Shown piece after piece: positions 32,307 to 40,301 of a stretch of 41,230 nt of DNA. This DNA comes from an uncultured Pseudomonadota bacterium (GTDB lineage Bacteria > Pseudomonadota > Alphaproteobacteria > Rs-D84): contig CADAHF010000008.1 of assembly GCA_902787665.1 (NCBI GenBank), positions 1 through 41,230 on the forward strand, read 5' to 3'. The first letter of the stretch is position 1. Each line of letters begins with the position of its first letter. A model generated the notes under the pieces. That model had not been told where the DNA came from and ran no database searches. It saw nothing but the letters and a program-made list of their open reading frames with translations. The translations under genes were made by a program, and so were the position numbers.

Positions 32307-32915
32307 ATGAAAAAAGCAATTTTGTATCTTCATGGCAAGGGTGGCTCTGCAGACGAGGCAGAATATTACAAGCCATTTTTCCCAGATGCTGATGTTATCG
32401 GTGTTGATTATCGCGGTGACAATCCGTGGAATGCACGCGAAGATATTTTGTCGGCATATCGTTGGTTTGCAAAAAAGTATGACAGCATAAGCATTGTTGC
32501 CAACAGTATTGGTGCATATTTTGCTATGAATGCATTAAGCGATGTTGGTATAGAACATGCCTATTTTATTTCGCCAGTGGTTGATATGGAACGATTGATT
32601 CTTGATTTAATGCACTGGTCAAATATAAGTGAATCAGAACTGGCTGACAGAAAAATCATTCAATTGGAAACATGGGGTGAACCACTGTCATGGGAGTATT
32701 TGACATATGTTCGTGAACACCCAATTATATGGAAAACGCCAACGGACATTTTGTATGGTGAAAAAGACATTCTTATTCCATTTGAAACAATTTCTAAATT
32801 TGTAAAGAATACTGGTGCTGTTGTTACAGTTATGAAAAACGGTGAACATTGGTTCCATACAGACGCACAAGTTAAATTTCATGATATGTGGTTAACACAA
32901 TGTGTGAATAAATAA
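32307..32915 (+). CDS. Alpha/beta-hydrolase, YqiA-like
   Basis: 202 residues. LYLHGKGGSADEAEYY at 7-22 gives the oxyanion His-Gly; the nucleophile elbow is VANSIGAYFAMNAL (about 66-79, Ser in N-S-I-G, replacing the common G-x-S-x-G by A-x-S-x-G); the Asp is in YGEKDILIP (about 150) and the His in GEHWFH (about 184). So a full catalytic triad is likely. Substrate unknown; similar small proteins are labelled esterase or YqiA. No Shine-Dalgarno before 32307. It follows tRNA-Pro by 24 bases and ends at a CGCCCGTTTGGGCG terminator. Confidence 0.8.
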   Translation: MKKAILYLHGKGGSADEAEYYKPFFPDADVIGVDYRGDNPWNAREDILSAYRWFAKKYDSISIVANSIGAYFAMNALSDVGIEHAYFISPVVDMERLILDLMHWSNISESELADRKIIQLETWGEPLSWEYLTYVREHPIIWKTPTDILYGEKDILIPFETISKFVKNTGAVVTVMKNGEHWFHTDAQVKFHDMWLTQCVNK

Positions 32916-32938
32916 AAACCGCCCGTTTGGGCGGTTTA
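32913..32938 (+). terminator. Terminator after the hydrolase gene
   Basis: Core CGCCCGTTTGGGCG (32920-32933) directly after the TAA, then a TTTAATTT tail. Also downstream of the opposing His-rich gene. Confidence 0.8.
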
Positions 32939-32940
32939 AT

Positions 32941-33189
32941 TTACAGTGCTGTCGCAAGAATTGCAAATGCTATTAACACATCGCCAAAATCTGCATGATT
33001 ATGATGATGGTGTACAACAACCGGTGTTGGACTGTGGTGGTGTTTGTGTGGCGCCGGCTTATGTGCATGACTTACCATGTGAACCTGGTGGGCGTTATGT
33101 GGTTTGGGCGCATTGTGTGGCATTGGTTTTGCAATTGCCCCAGTTGATATAAATGCTGCCATTGCAACAGCTATAATTGTTTTTTTCAT
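32941..33189 (-). CDS. Small His-rich secreted protein
   Basis: 82 residues. Signal peptide MKKTIIAVAMAAFISTGAIA. The mature protein contains 17 or so His in clusters (PHKHHHSP, VVVHHHHNHAD), with Pro-Lys-Pro spacing, and a hydrophobic C-terminus (FGDVLIAFAILATAL) that could be a membrane helix. His clusters suggest binding of Ni, Zn or Cu in the periplasm. An AAGGAG site lies 6 bases before the ATG, and a good promoter is upstream. Not assignable to a named family. Confidence 0.75.
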   Translation of the reverse strand: MKKTIIAVAMAAFISTGAIAKPMPHNAPKPHNAHQVHMVSHAHKPAPHKHHHSPTPVVVHHHHNHADFGDVLIAFAILATAL

Positions 33190-33214
33190 ATGTTACTCCT
33201 TTGTCTATGTTTAC

Positions 33215-33244
33215 ACTATAACAGAAAACAAAATCATTATGCAA
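33215..33244 (-). promoter_or_regulatory. Promoter of the His-rich protein gene
   Basis: On the minus strand TTGCAT (33244-33239), 18 bases, TATAGT (33220-33215) with extended TG-n. Confidence 0.65.
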
Positions 33245-33359
33245 TAAAATAATTAAGATTTTTAATGATTTTTGTTCTTGTCTAAAATGTTTGCTTTTTT
33301 GTTTTTTGTTGTTTAGAATTTTCGACACGCAAAACGGTATATAGCAAAGGAGAATGGCT

Positions 33360-34244
33360 ATGTTTGATACAGAAAAGTTAAAAACATTCTCTTGGGTTAA
33401 TGTTGGAAACCCAGATCACGAGGATTTCGAAAGATTACAGCAAGAATACAAGATTGATGAAGATACAATATCTGATATTCTTGATCCAGATGAACAACCG
33501 CGCTTTGAAATCGAAGACGATTACAAGGTTATAATTGTTCGATTTCCAATCGTAAATCGCGAAATTGAAACGACATGGCATACCGAACCATTGTCTATAA
33601 TTTATTCGCGCGACAATGTTATTACAGTTTGTCGTAAACGTTGCGATTTGTTGGACAAAATAAAGAAAGATGAAAAATCAACGCGCGAAGAATTTATTTT
33701 GAATATCATCTATTATATTGCCGAATCGTATTTGCGTTCATTAAAAGAATTAAACAAACGTGTGATGCGGGCAAAAAATGCATTAACAGAACGCATTCGT
33801 AAACAAGAATTGTTGTCGTTGTTGGATGTAGAAAACAGTTACACACTGTATATGGCTGGGATTAAGGGTAATATTTCTGTGATGGATAAATTGGATAAGT
33901 TGCGTGGTTTTGTTAAAACAGATGACGCTGAAGAATTGGCCGAAGATGCGCGTATTGAATTAGCCCAGGCAACCGAAGTCGTGACATCGTACAGCAAAAT
34001 GCTGAAAGCGATAAAGGAAACATTTGAAAGTGTTATTAATATGGATTCTAACCGATACATTAACCGATTAACACTGTGGAATATTATTTTGATTGTTCCA
34101 ACGATTGTGGTCGGCTATTATGGTATGAATATGAAATTGCCGTTCGCGGAATATGACTGGTTTGCAGTAATTATATTTATAATGATTATTGCGTTGTTGA
34201 TTGGATATGCGGCGCTTGGTTTTGTCCAAGGACGCAGACATTAA
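33360..34244 (+). CDS. CorA-family magnesium or divalent-cation transporter
   Basis: 294 residues. The N-terminal cytoplasmic domain (to about 230) is followed by two C-terminal transmembrane helices: LWNIILIVPTIVVGYYGMNM and FAVIIFIMIIALLIGYAALG. The hallmark GMN is present as YGMN between them, forming the pore mouth. Coiled stalk residues near 200-225 carry the gating helix. The ATG at 33360 is preferred because AAAGGAG lies 7 bases upstream; the ATG at 33354 is too close to it. Ion choice (Mg, Co, Ni, Zn) is not clear from sequence. Neighbouring His-rich and Cys/His peptides make a metal link possible. Confidence 0.92.
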   Translation: MFDTEKLKTFSWVNVGNPDHEDFERLQQEYKIDEDTISDILDPDEQPRFEIEDDYKVIIVRFPIVNREIETTWHTEPLSIIYSRDNVITVCRKRCDLLDKIKKDEKSTREEFILNIIYYIAESYLRSLKELNKRVMRAKNALTERIRKQELLSLLDVENSYTLYMAGIKGNISVMDKLDKLRGFVKTDDAEELAEDARIELAQATEVVTSYSKMLKAIKETFESVINMDSNRYINRLTLWNIILIVPTIVVGYYGMNMKLPFAEYDWFAVIIFIMIIALLIGYAALGFVQGRRH

Positions 34245-34270
34245 AAAAACGCCCGTTTGGGCGTTTTTTA
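34244..34270. terminator. Terminator shared by corA and the adenylate kinase gene
   Basis: Core CGCCCGTTTGGGCG (34250-34263) with A and T runs on either side, between convergent genes. Confidence 0.9.
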
Positions 34271-34819
34271 ATTTAATACAGCATGAACTTGTTGCATATT
34301 GCCGTCAATATCCTGGGATGCATCAATATCACTGAATTTTATACCTGGTGCGGTGCGTAACCATTCAATTGCTGGTACTGTTATTTTCCAGAATGTGTCC
34401 AAACGACGGCGAACCGCGGCATTGTCTGCATCGTCTGCACGTCCGCCACCCTCATTAATGCGTTTGTTAATACGGAATAACATTAATTCTTCGCTTAAAT
34501 CTAGATACAGAACATGAATATTAAATTTGTCGGCATATTGTTCCACCAGCCATTGTGCCTGAGCCAACGTGCGCGGAAAACCGTCCAAAATAATATCTGA
34601 ATCATCGGTAATTTGTGAATCCATTAATTTGAACAATTCGCTGTCTGGAACCAATTCGCCACGTGCCATAATTTTTGCAATTTCAGAATCGGCTGGTAAT
34701 GCGCGAAACAAAGCGCCACTTTCAATATGTTTATATTCGTGTTCGGTTTTCATAATGCTGGCGATGCTGCCCTTGCCTGCGCCCTGGCCGCCCATCATAA
34801 CAATCATTGTATGTTTCAT
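34268..34819 (-). CDS. Adenylate kinase family protein
   Basis: Interconverts ATP, ADP and AMP. 183 residues. P-loop GGQGAGKG at 10-17; ESGALFRAL for the AMP-binding helix; DGFPRTLAQAQWL (about 78-90); RRLDTF near 145. It lacks the zinc or long LID insert, giving the short variant. The nucleotide-monophosphate specificity is inferred: AMP is likely but UMP/CMP kinase-like variants look similar. Start at 34819 with AAGGAGA 6-8 bases upstream; a longer frame begins upstream but overlaps the promoter. The -35 of its promoter lies in the inverted repeat described at 34858. Confidence 0.85.
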   Translation of the reverse strand: MKHTMIVMMGGQGAGKGSIASIMKTEHEYKHIESGALFRALPADSEIAKIMARGELVPDSELFKLMDSQITDDSDIILDGFPRTLAQAQWLVEQYADKFNIHVLYLDLSEELMLFRINKRINEGGGRADDADNAAVRRRLDTFWKITVPAIEWLRTAPGIKFSDIDASQDIDGNMQQVHAVLN

Positions 34820-34845
34820 TATATATTCTCCTTGGTCTGGCAAAG

Positions 34846-34873
34846 AGTATAACATAAAAAGTTCAAAGTGCAA
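34846..34873 (-). promoter_or_regulatory. Promoter of the adenylate kinase gene
   Basis: TTGCAC (34873-34868), 16 bases, TATACT (34851-34846) with extended TG-n. The -35 box lies inside the left arm of the inverted repeat. Confidence 0.65.
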
Positions 34874-34958
34874 AGTTCATAGTTCAAATATAATAAAGCA
34901 GTGTCGGCTGGACGCCGACACACATTATTTGCACTTTGCAATTTGAAATTTGAACTTT
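34858..34958. repeat. 101-bp imperfect inverted repeat with central hairpin
   Basis: Arms 34858-34890 and 34926-34958 (33 bases each, 27 of 33 complementary) flank a perfect hairpin GTGTCGGC-TGGAC-GCCGACAC (34901-34921). Arms are built from AGTTCAAA and TTTGCACTTTGC units. MITE- or REP-like. Confidence 0.75.
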
Positions 34959-34990
34959 AAAAAAACGGGCCGAAGCCCGTTTTTTATTTT
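34958..34990 (-). terminator. Terminator of rpsA
   Basis: AAAAACGGGC-CGAA-GCCCGTTTTT; on the minus strand a T run follows the stem. It includes the rpsA stop region at its edge. Confidence 0.88.
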
Positions 34991-36672
34991 TTGCTGTTTT
35001 CGATTGCAGCACCCAAGATGTCGCCCAAAACTGAACCAGAATCTGATTCATTGGCGAATTCTTTGACCGCCTGCTTTTCCAACGTCACCTGTAACGCGCG
35101 GATAGACAGTTTAACAGTGTTGTTTTCAACGGAAACAACAGATGCTTCGACTGTATCACCGACATGGAAACGCGATGTGTCTTGTTCTGCTTTTTCACGA
35201 GACAAATCTGTGCGGCGGATAATACCCTTGGCATCACCCGCAAGTGCAACAATCAATTCGTCTGGTGTGATTTCGGAAACTGTTCCAGAAACAACGGCGC
35301 CCTTTTTAACGGACACAGCGTTGTTTTCCGCGCTTTCGGTCAATTGTTTAATACCCAATGTAACGCGTTCTTTTTCCGGATTGATATCCAAAATCTTTGC
35401 GGTAACTTCCTGGCCGCGAACGAATTTTTTCAATTCTTCTTCGTCCAGTTTGTTCCAAGACAAGTCGGAAATGTGAACCATACCGTCTAAATCTGGTGTC
35501 AACGCAACGAACAAACCAAATTCGGTTGTGTTCTTAATCGGGCCGGTCACAACATCGCCAACATTGTGTGTTTCAGCAAATTCCTTCCATGGATTTGGTT
35601 GTAATTGCTTATAACCCAATGATATGCGGCGTTTTTCTTGGTCAATATCCAATACAACAACATTAACTTCCTGACCTGCTTGCAAAACTTTGCTTGGGTG
35701 GATGTTTTTGTTTGTCCAAGACAATTCGGACATGTGGACCAAGCCTTCAATATTGTTGCCCAAATCAATGAATGCACCATAATCGGTAATTGAAGAAACT
35801 TTGCCAGTCACAGTATCGCCAACATTGAATGCGCGCGATGCTGTTTCCCATGGGTCTTCTTCCAATTGTTTTGCACCCAATGAAATACGATGAGATTCAG
35901 GATCGAATTGGATAACTTTGACTTTGATTTTTTCGCCAACATGAACCAATTCGCGAGGATGGTTGACGCGTTTCCAAGACAAATCTGTAACGTGCAACAA
36001 ACCATCAATTCCGCCCAAATCAACAAACACACCGTAATCAGTAATGTTCTTGACTGTTCCTTCAACAACAGCACCCAATTCAATGTTCTTCATCGCCTCG
36101 GCCTGTTGTGCAGCAATTGCATCAGATTGAATCGCGCGACGGGAAACAATTGCGTTTGTGCGCAATGCATCCATTTTCAAAACGCGGAATTTGTCTTTCA
36201 AACCAATTAATGATTTTGCATCACGAACAGGTTTGTGGTCGACCTGTGACGATGGCATAAATGCAAATACACCATTGATATCAACAGTGAATCCGCCACG
36301 AACGACATCGATAATTGTACCCTCGGGATCAATACCTTCGGCAACGGTCTTTTCCAAATCTTTCCATGCTTTTTCAGCACGTGCTTTGGCATAAGACAGA
36401 ACAGCCGTTCCTTCGCGAGATTCATAACGTTCAACAAAAACATCAATAATATCGCCAACGGATGGAACCGATGCACCAAATTCTTTTAATGGAATGCGAC
36501 CTTCGGATTTAAGACCAACATCCACAAAAGCAAAATCGCCACGAATATCTTTCACAGTTCCCTTAGTTGCATAGCCCTGCAAGGTTTCTTGTGCGCCATA
36601 GTTTTTATCAAACATCTGGACGAAATCTTCGTTTGCGATAGGATTAAATAAATCTTTGGATAAATCTTTCAT
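34984..36672 (-). CDS. rpsA: 30S ribosomal protein S1
   Basis: Binds mRNA leaders and helps initiation on the ribosome. 562 residues with six S1 RNA-binding repeats, seen as GTVKDIRGDFAFVDVG, GTIIDVVRGGFTVDI, GTVKNITDYGVFVDLGGIDGLLH, GKVSSITDYGAFIDLGNNIEGLVH, GPIKNTTEFGLFVALTPDLDGM and GTVSEITPDELIVALAGDAKGI. Repeats 3-5 are the strongest. The ATG at 36672 gives MKDLSKDLF; upstream frame is outside family. There is no Shine-Dalgarno before the ATG, matching the E. coli rpsA leader, which is read by S1 itself. A TTGCAT-N17-TATAAT promoter lies about 96 bases upstream. Confidence 0.96.
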   Translation of the reverse strand: MKDLSKDLFNPIANEDFVQMFDKNYGAQETLQGYATKGTVKDIRGDFAFVDVGLKSEGRIPLKEFGASVPSVGDIIDVFVERYESREGTAVLSYAKARAEKAWKDLEKTVAEGIDPEGTIIDVVRGGFTVDINGVFAFMPSSQVDHKPVRDAKSLIGLKDKFRVLKMDALRTNAIVSRRAIQSDAIAAQQAEAMKNIELGAVVEGTVKNITDYGVFVDLGGIDGLLHVTDLSWKRVNHPRELVHVGEKIKVKVIQFDPESHRISLGAKQLEEDPWETASRAFNVGDTVTGKVSSITDYGAFIDLGNNIEGLVHMSELSWTNKNIHPSKVLQAGQEVNVVVLDIDQEKRRISLGYKQLQPNPWKEFAETHNVGDVVTGPIKNTTEFGLFVALTPDLDGMVHISDLSWNKLDEEELKKFVRGQEVTAKILDINPEKERVTLGIKQLTESAENNAVSVKKGAVVSGTVSEITPDELIVALAGDAKGIIRRTDLSREKAEQDTSRFHVGDTVEASVVSVENNTVKLSIRALQVTLEKQAVKEFANESDSGSVLGDILGAAIENSKK

Positions 36673-36774
36673 ATGAAAAATCAACAAAGCTTGCCGTTTG
36701 CCAAACTCTAGAAAAGGCAAAGGTCTTGTGGGGTTAATCGGATTGCAATTGCGCCCACCCGCAAAAGCAGACGT

Positions 36775-36803
36775 ATTATATATGTGGTTTTTGTAAAATG
36801 CAA
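36775..36803 (-). promoter_or_regulatory. Promoter of rpsA
   Basis: On the minus strand TTGCAT (36803-36798), 17 bases, TATAAT (36780-36775). Best consensus match in the window. Gives a leader of about 96 bases. Confidence 0.8.
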
Positions 36804-36814
36804 GCAAAAATCAA

Positions 36815-36843
36815 AGAAAAACGCCCGATTTTACGGGCGTTTA
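36815..36843 (-). terminator. Terminator of thyA
   Basis: Inverted repeat ACGCCCG and CGGGCGT around ATTTTA, with a T run on the minus strand right after the thyA stop. Confidence 0.85.
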
Positions 36844-37815
36844 TTATCGCGCAACGTCGCCAGTCAATTTTTCATGGCAGATATAGTTCTTTAATATGAA
36901 ACCTTTATCTGCATGCCAATTTAACATGCCAGTCCAATTGTTGTTTGGTATTTCAACCGTTGGTAATGGTTTTGGCTCGCGTTGTAATTGTGTTTTTACC
37001 TGGTCAATATGGTTTTCATAAATATGGACATCGTGTAATTCACCCTTCAGTATGCCAGGTTTCAAGCCTGCTTCCTTGGCATACAACAATAATAACAATG
37101 CATATGACGCAATGTTATATGGAATTCCCAAGAACATATCACATGAACGTTGTGTCCAAATTAAATGTAATTTGCCATTGTGGACAAGTACTTGGTGCAT
37201 AACGTGGCATGGTGGCAACGCCATTTGTCTCATATCAGCTGGGTTCCATGCATTAACGATAATGCGACGATTTGTTGGATTTGTTTTTATTTCGTTAATT
37301 GCGTTTGCCAATTGGTCAACACCGACACTGGTCAGATGTGCGACGTTATTTGTTGGATTTTTGTCGATTTCTTTGGCATTAAACTTATATTTTCCACCGA
37401 AATGACGCCATTGCCAACCATAGATTGGCCCCAAGTCGCGTTCAATACTCATTGAATATTCCAACAGTGGTTTTGTTACTTTTGTATCTTGTATATTGTA
37501 TCCGTGCTGTTTTAAAACGGCTGTAAAATCGTCATACAGCAGTTTCCATTTTGTTGGATTTGACCATTCGTCCCAAATATGACAACCATGTTCTTGCAGC
37601 CATTTTTTGTCCGTAATTCCGTGGATAAAGAATTCCAATTCAGTTGCGATGTTTTTAAGTCCCATTTTTTTTGTCGTTATCAATGGAAACCCATTTTCCA
37701 TATTGTGTTCAAATGTTGCGCCCGTTGGAATACGCAGTGTTTTAATACCCGTACGATTGTCAGACCATTCACCGTTGTCTAAAACGTTTTGTAAAATATC
37801 AAGATATGCTTTCAT
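36844..37815 (-). CDS. thyA: Thymidylate synthase
   Basis: Makes dTMP from dUMP using methylenetetrahydrofolate. 323 residues. The nucleophile Cys203 is in ALPPCHVMHQ; other motifs are DNRTGIKT (folate/dUMP loop), IYGWQWRHFG (129-139), LIWTQRSCDMFLGIPYNIASYALL and LHDVHIYENH. All key residues are intact. Slightly longer than the E. coli form (264), with an insert of the length seen in other long ThyA variants around residues 90-125. AAGGAAAG is found about 9 bases before the ATG. No dihydrofolate reductase gene follows within the window. Confidence 0.96.
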   Translation of the reverse strand: MKAYLDILQNVLDNGEWSDNRTGIKTLRIPTGATFEHNMENGFPLITTKKMGLKNIATELEFFIHGITDKKWLQEHGCHIWDEWSNPTKWKLLYDDFTAVLKQHGYNIQDTKVTKPLLEYSMSIERDLGPIYGWQWRHFGGKYKFNAKEIDKNPTNNVAHLTSVGVDQLANAINEIKTNPTNRRIIVNAWNPADMRQMALPPCHVMHQVLVHNGKLHLIWTQRSCDMFLGIPYNIASYALLLLLYAKEAGLKPGILKGELHDVHIYENHIDQVKTQLQREPKPLPTVEIPNNNWTGMLNWHADKGFILKNYICHEKLTGDVAR

Positions 37816-37877
37816 GACGTGCTTTCCTTATGCTTTTCACTCTGTTTGCCCGCCCTCTCCGTTCGGAAATTAAAACA

Positions 37878-37900
37878 CCAAGGTCCGCATCTGCGGACCC
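37878..37900 (-). terminator. Weak terminator after tig
   Basis: GGTCCGCA and TGCGGACC form an 8-pair stem (37881-37898), followed on the minus strand by TTGGTGTTTTAATTT. Confidence 0.55.
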
Positions 37901-37912
37901 TGTGGATATTAG

Positions 37913-39211
37913 TTAATGAACATCGGCTTGCTGAAACAATTCTTCGGGTTTAACCGACTTTTCTTTTGTTTTTACATGTTCCAACATTGCATCCAACGCT
38001 TTGCGTTCAAAAATCATACCGCGCAACATTGCCAACGCGTTTTGATTTTTGTTATAAAATTCGAACACTTGTTGCGGGTTTGGATAACGCGATGCTTCCG
38101 CCCAAACGGCCTGTTGTAAATCATCACGGGTTACTTCGACTTTGTGCTGCGTGCCCCATTCTGCCAAAATCAAGCCCAATTTAACGCGGCGTTCCGCTTC
38201 CTTGCGTTCTGCTTTTTCGTCCCATTTGTGTTCATGGCCATGTTCGGCATTTTTGTGTTCGTTTTCTTGCTTTGCCATATTATATTCTTGTTCAACCAAG
38301 ATTTCTGGTAAATCAAGTTTGACTTTGTCAGCCAAAACTTCCAGCAATTCATTACGCATATCGCGTTTTGCGGCTTCATCATATTGTTCATTCAACAATT
38401 TACGGATATGTTCACGCAATTTTTCCACAGATTCATGGCCAACTGTTTTTGCCAATTCGTCATTTAATTCAGGCAAAACATGCTTGCGAACTTCGTGGAC
38501 CAAAACTTCGAACCGTGCGTCTTTACCCGCCAAGTTTTCAGCATGATAATCGGCTGGGAATTTGACATTTACATCAAACTTATCGCCTGCTTTGTGACCG
38601 ATAATTTGGTCTTCGAATCCTGGGATAAATGCGCCAGAACCCAATACAAGATGATGTTTTTCCGCTGCACCGCCTTCAAATGCTTCGTCGCCAAGAAAAC
38701 CTTTGAAATCAATAACCGCGGTATCGCCGTCTTTGGCCTTGTATTTTTCGTCTTGTTTTTCGGCTGTGCTGCGAGATTTACGGATGTTTTCAATTGATTT
38801 TTCAACTTCTTTTTCGTCCAAAGTAGTTACTTTTTTGGTAACAGTAATTTTTTCCAAATCAATTTCTGGTAATGTTGGCAAAACATCGAAATCAAGGGTG
38901 TATTCGGCATCTTTACCAATTTCCCATCCAGCCAAGTCGGCCTTTGGTGCGCCAGCAAGACGGATTTTTTTATCCGCAACATACGTATCCAAATCAGCAT
39001 TCATCAATTTGTCGATTGCTTCGGACAATGCTGATGGGTTAAATTTTTGACGCAATACAGACAATGGAATATGTCCCGGACGGAACCCCGGCATTTTTGT
39101 CTTTTTGCCATATTCTGTTAAGATTTCATCGGCGGCCGCCTGGATAGTATCAGCAGGAATAACGCCATTAATCGTATAGTGTAAATCTTTGATTTTTTCT
39201 TTTTTGAACAT
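37913..39211 (-). CDS. tig: Trigger factor
   Basis: Ribosome-bound chaperone and prolyl isomerase. 432 residues. Ribosome-binding signature PGFRPGHIP (about 40-48, family GFRxGxxP). FKBP-type PPIase domain from about 150, with GDTAVIDFKGFLGDEAFEG and GSGAFIPGFEDQIIG. C-terminal helical arms follow, with an unusual His-rich stretch HKNAEHGHEHKWDE near residue 320. The ATG at 39211 has AAAAGG 8 bases upstream; a GTG 9 bases earlier is also in frame. clpP is not next to it, unlike in many bacteria. Confidence 0.95.
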   Translation of the reverse strand: MFKKEKIKDLHYTINGVIPADTIQAAADEILTEYGKKTKMPGFRPGHIPLSVLRQKFNPSALSEAIDKLMNADLDTYVADKKIRLAGAPKADLAGWEIGKDAEYTLDFDVLPTLPEIDLEKITVTKKVTTLDEKEVEKSIENIRKSRSTAEKQDEKYKAKDGDTAVIDFKGFLGDEAFEGGAAEKHHLVLGSGAFIPGFEDQIIGHKAGDKFDVNVKFPADYHAENLAGKDARFEVLVHEVRKHVLPELNDELAKTVGHESVEKLREHIRKLLNEQYDEAAKRDMRNELLEVLADKVKLDLPEILVEQEYNMAKQENEHKNAEHGHEHKWDEKAERKEAERRVKLGLILAEWGTQHKVEVTRDDLQQAVWAEASRYPNPQQVFEFYNKNQNALAMLRGMIFERKALDAMLEHVKTKEKSVKPEELFQQADVH

Positions 39212-39282
39212 ATGAAACACCTTTTATAAGATATAATTGCCCCGCAACTATACACGTGTTTTTTGGAAATTTCAACATAAAC

Positions 39283-40203
39283 TTAGATGTGTCGCTTAAG
39301 TTTTATTGCATAATACCACAACCATTTGAATTGGTATGGCAAGTGGTGAAAATGTGCCATTGCAGCACCAATGTTTTTCAACATAAACCGATCGCCGGCG
39401 GGCTGAATTTGTCCGTCACCGCGAATCCAACGTTTTGCCCATAAAAATTCAATCTTTGCCAGATCAATAATGCGTTTCTTGTTTGGCTTTATACCAGTTA
39501 GCTGTTTATATTCACGGGCAAAAATCCGCCATAATGAATTCGGTGCCATTATCGCAATTAAAACCATATCGCGTTCCCGTTCATATATGCCGGCATTGCA
39601 GAAATCAAACACACCAACCAAATTGCCGTCTTTGTCAGCTACGGAATTTGGCCCTTTAATTCCCAAATGAACCAAAACCATGTCAGATTTCTTTACTGGA
39701 TATGCCAAAATCTTTTCATAGTGCTTTTTAAAAAACTGCATTTGATGGTCGCTTAAGAACTTTGCCAAAAAAGGTGCAACGGTATTAAACGGCATATATG
39801 GTACAGATTTACGATGTTTTGCCGGTATTTTGCGTGTGTCAACGCTGTGCAATTCCGCCATAAATCGTGCCAACGATCGCCCTAAATTATGCATGCGTTT
39901 CGGGTGGCACATATATTTATGCCATGACCATTTTTCGCCCATAATCATTTCATGTTCTGCCCATAATGTGCCGTCTTTTTCTTTGTGGACAGAAATGTTT
40001 GGTATCTGAAAAGAGATATCTTGTGAAATAGCACTGCAAATTGCCGCTTCGCGTAAATACAATTCAGTTGAATTTGCGTGCGGGATACGAATGATATGGT
40101 TGCCGATTTTATAAGCATCAGAATCAGACCCCGAACCGATAAATTTAATATCGGCTTTTGGATGTTTTTTGATTATAAAAGATGGAACATTATCTTGTTT
40201 CAT
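39283..40203 (-). CDS. Phosphotransferase-like protein (APH/choline kinase fold), catalytic Asp missing
   Basis: 306 residues. The layout follows the APH family: an N-terminal lobe with GSGSDSDAYKIG as glycine-rich loop (22-34) and RIPHANSTELYLREAAIC (K/R and E of the ATP site), then AEHEMI hinge, FMAELH, VLVHLG-IKGPN (177-186) and GVFDFCNAGI (197-206). The catalytic HGD/HxD becomes H-L-G (179-181), so the usual base Asp is absent, while N186 and D200 (DFG-like) remain. It may be a pseudokinase or use another residue. I start at 40203, beyond the rpsI terminator; the open frame runs 32 codons further up through it. Function unknown. Confidence 0.75.
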   Translation of the reverse strand: MKQDNVPSFIIKKHPKADIKFIGSGSDSDAYKIGNHIIRIPHANSTELYLREAAICSAISQDISFQIPNISVHKEKDGTLWAEHEMIMGEKWSWHKYMCHPKRMHNLGRSLARFMAELHSVDTRKIPAKHRKSVPYMPFNTVAPFLAKFLSDHQMQFFKKHYEKILAYPVKKSDMVLVHLGIKGPNSVADKDGNLVGVFDFCNAGIYERERDMVLIAIMAPNSLWRIFAREYKQLTGIKPNKKRIIDLAKIEFLWAKRWIRGDGQIQPAGDRFMLKNIGAAMAHFHHLPYQFKWLWYYAIKLKRHI

Positions 40204-40252
40204 GATGTTAGACAGAATACCGAAAACCCCGTATGTGTTCAAGAAAAAATTC

Positions 40253-40283
40253 CAAAAAAATACCCGTCTTGGCGACGGGTATA
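40253..40283 (-). terminator. Terminator of rpsI
   Basis: TACCCGTC and GACGGGTA pair around TTGGC; a T run follows on the minus strand, 19 bases after the rpsI stop. Confidence 0.88.
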
Positions 40284-40301
40284 ATTTTTCGTTTTCCAAA
40301 C

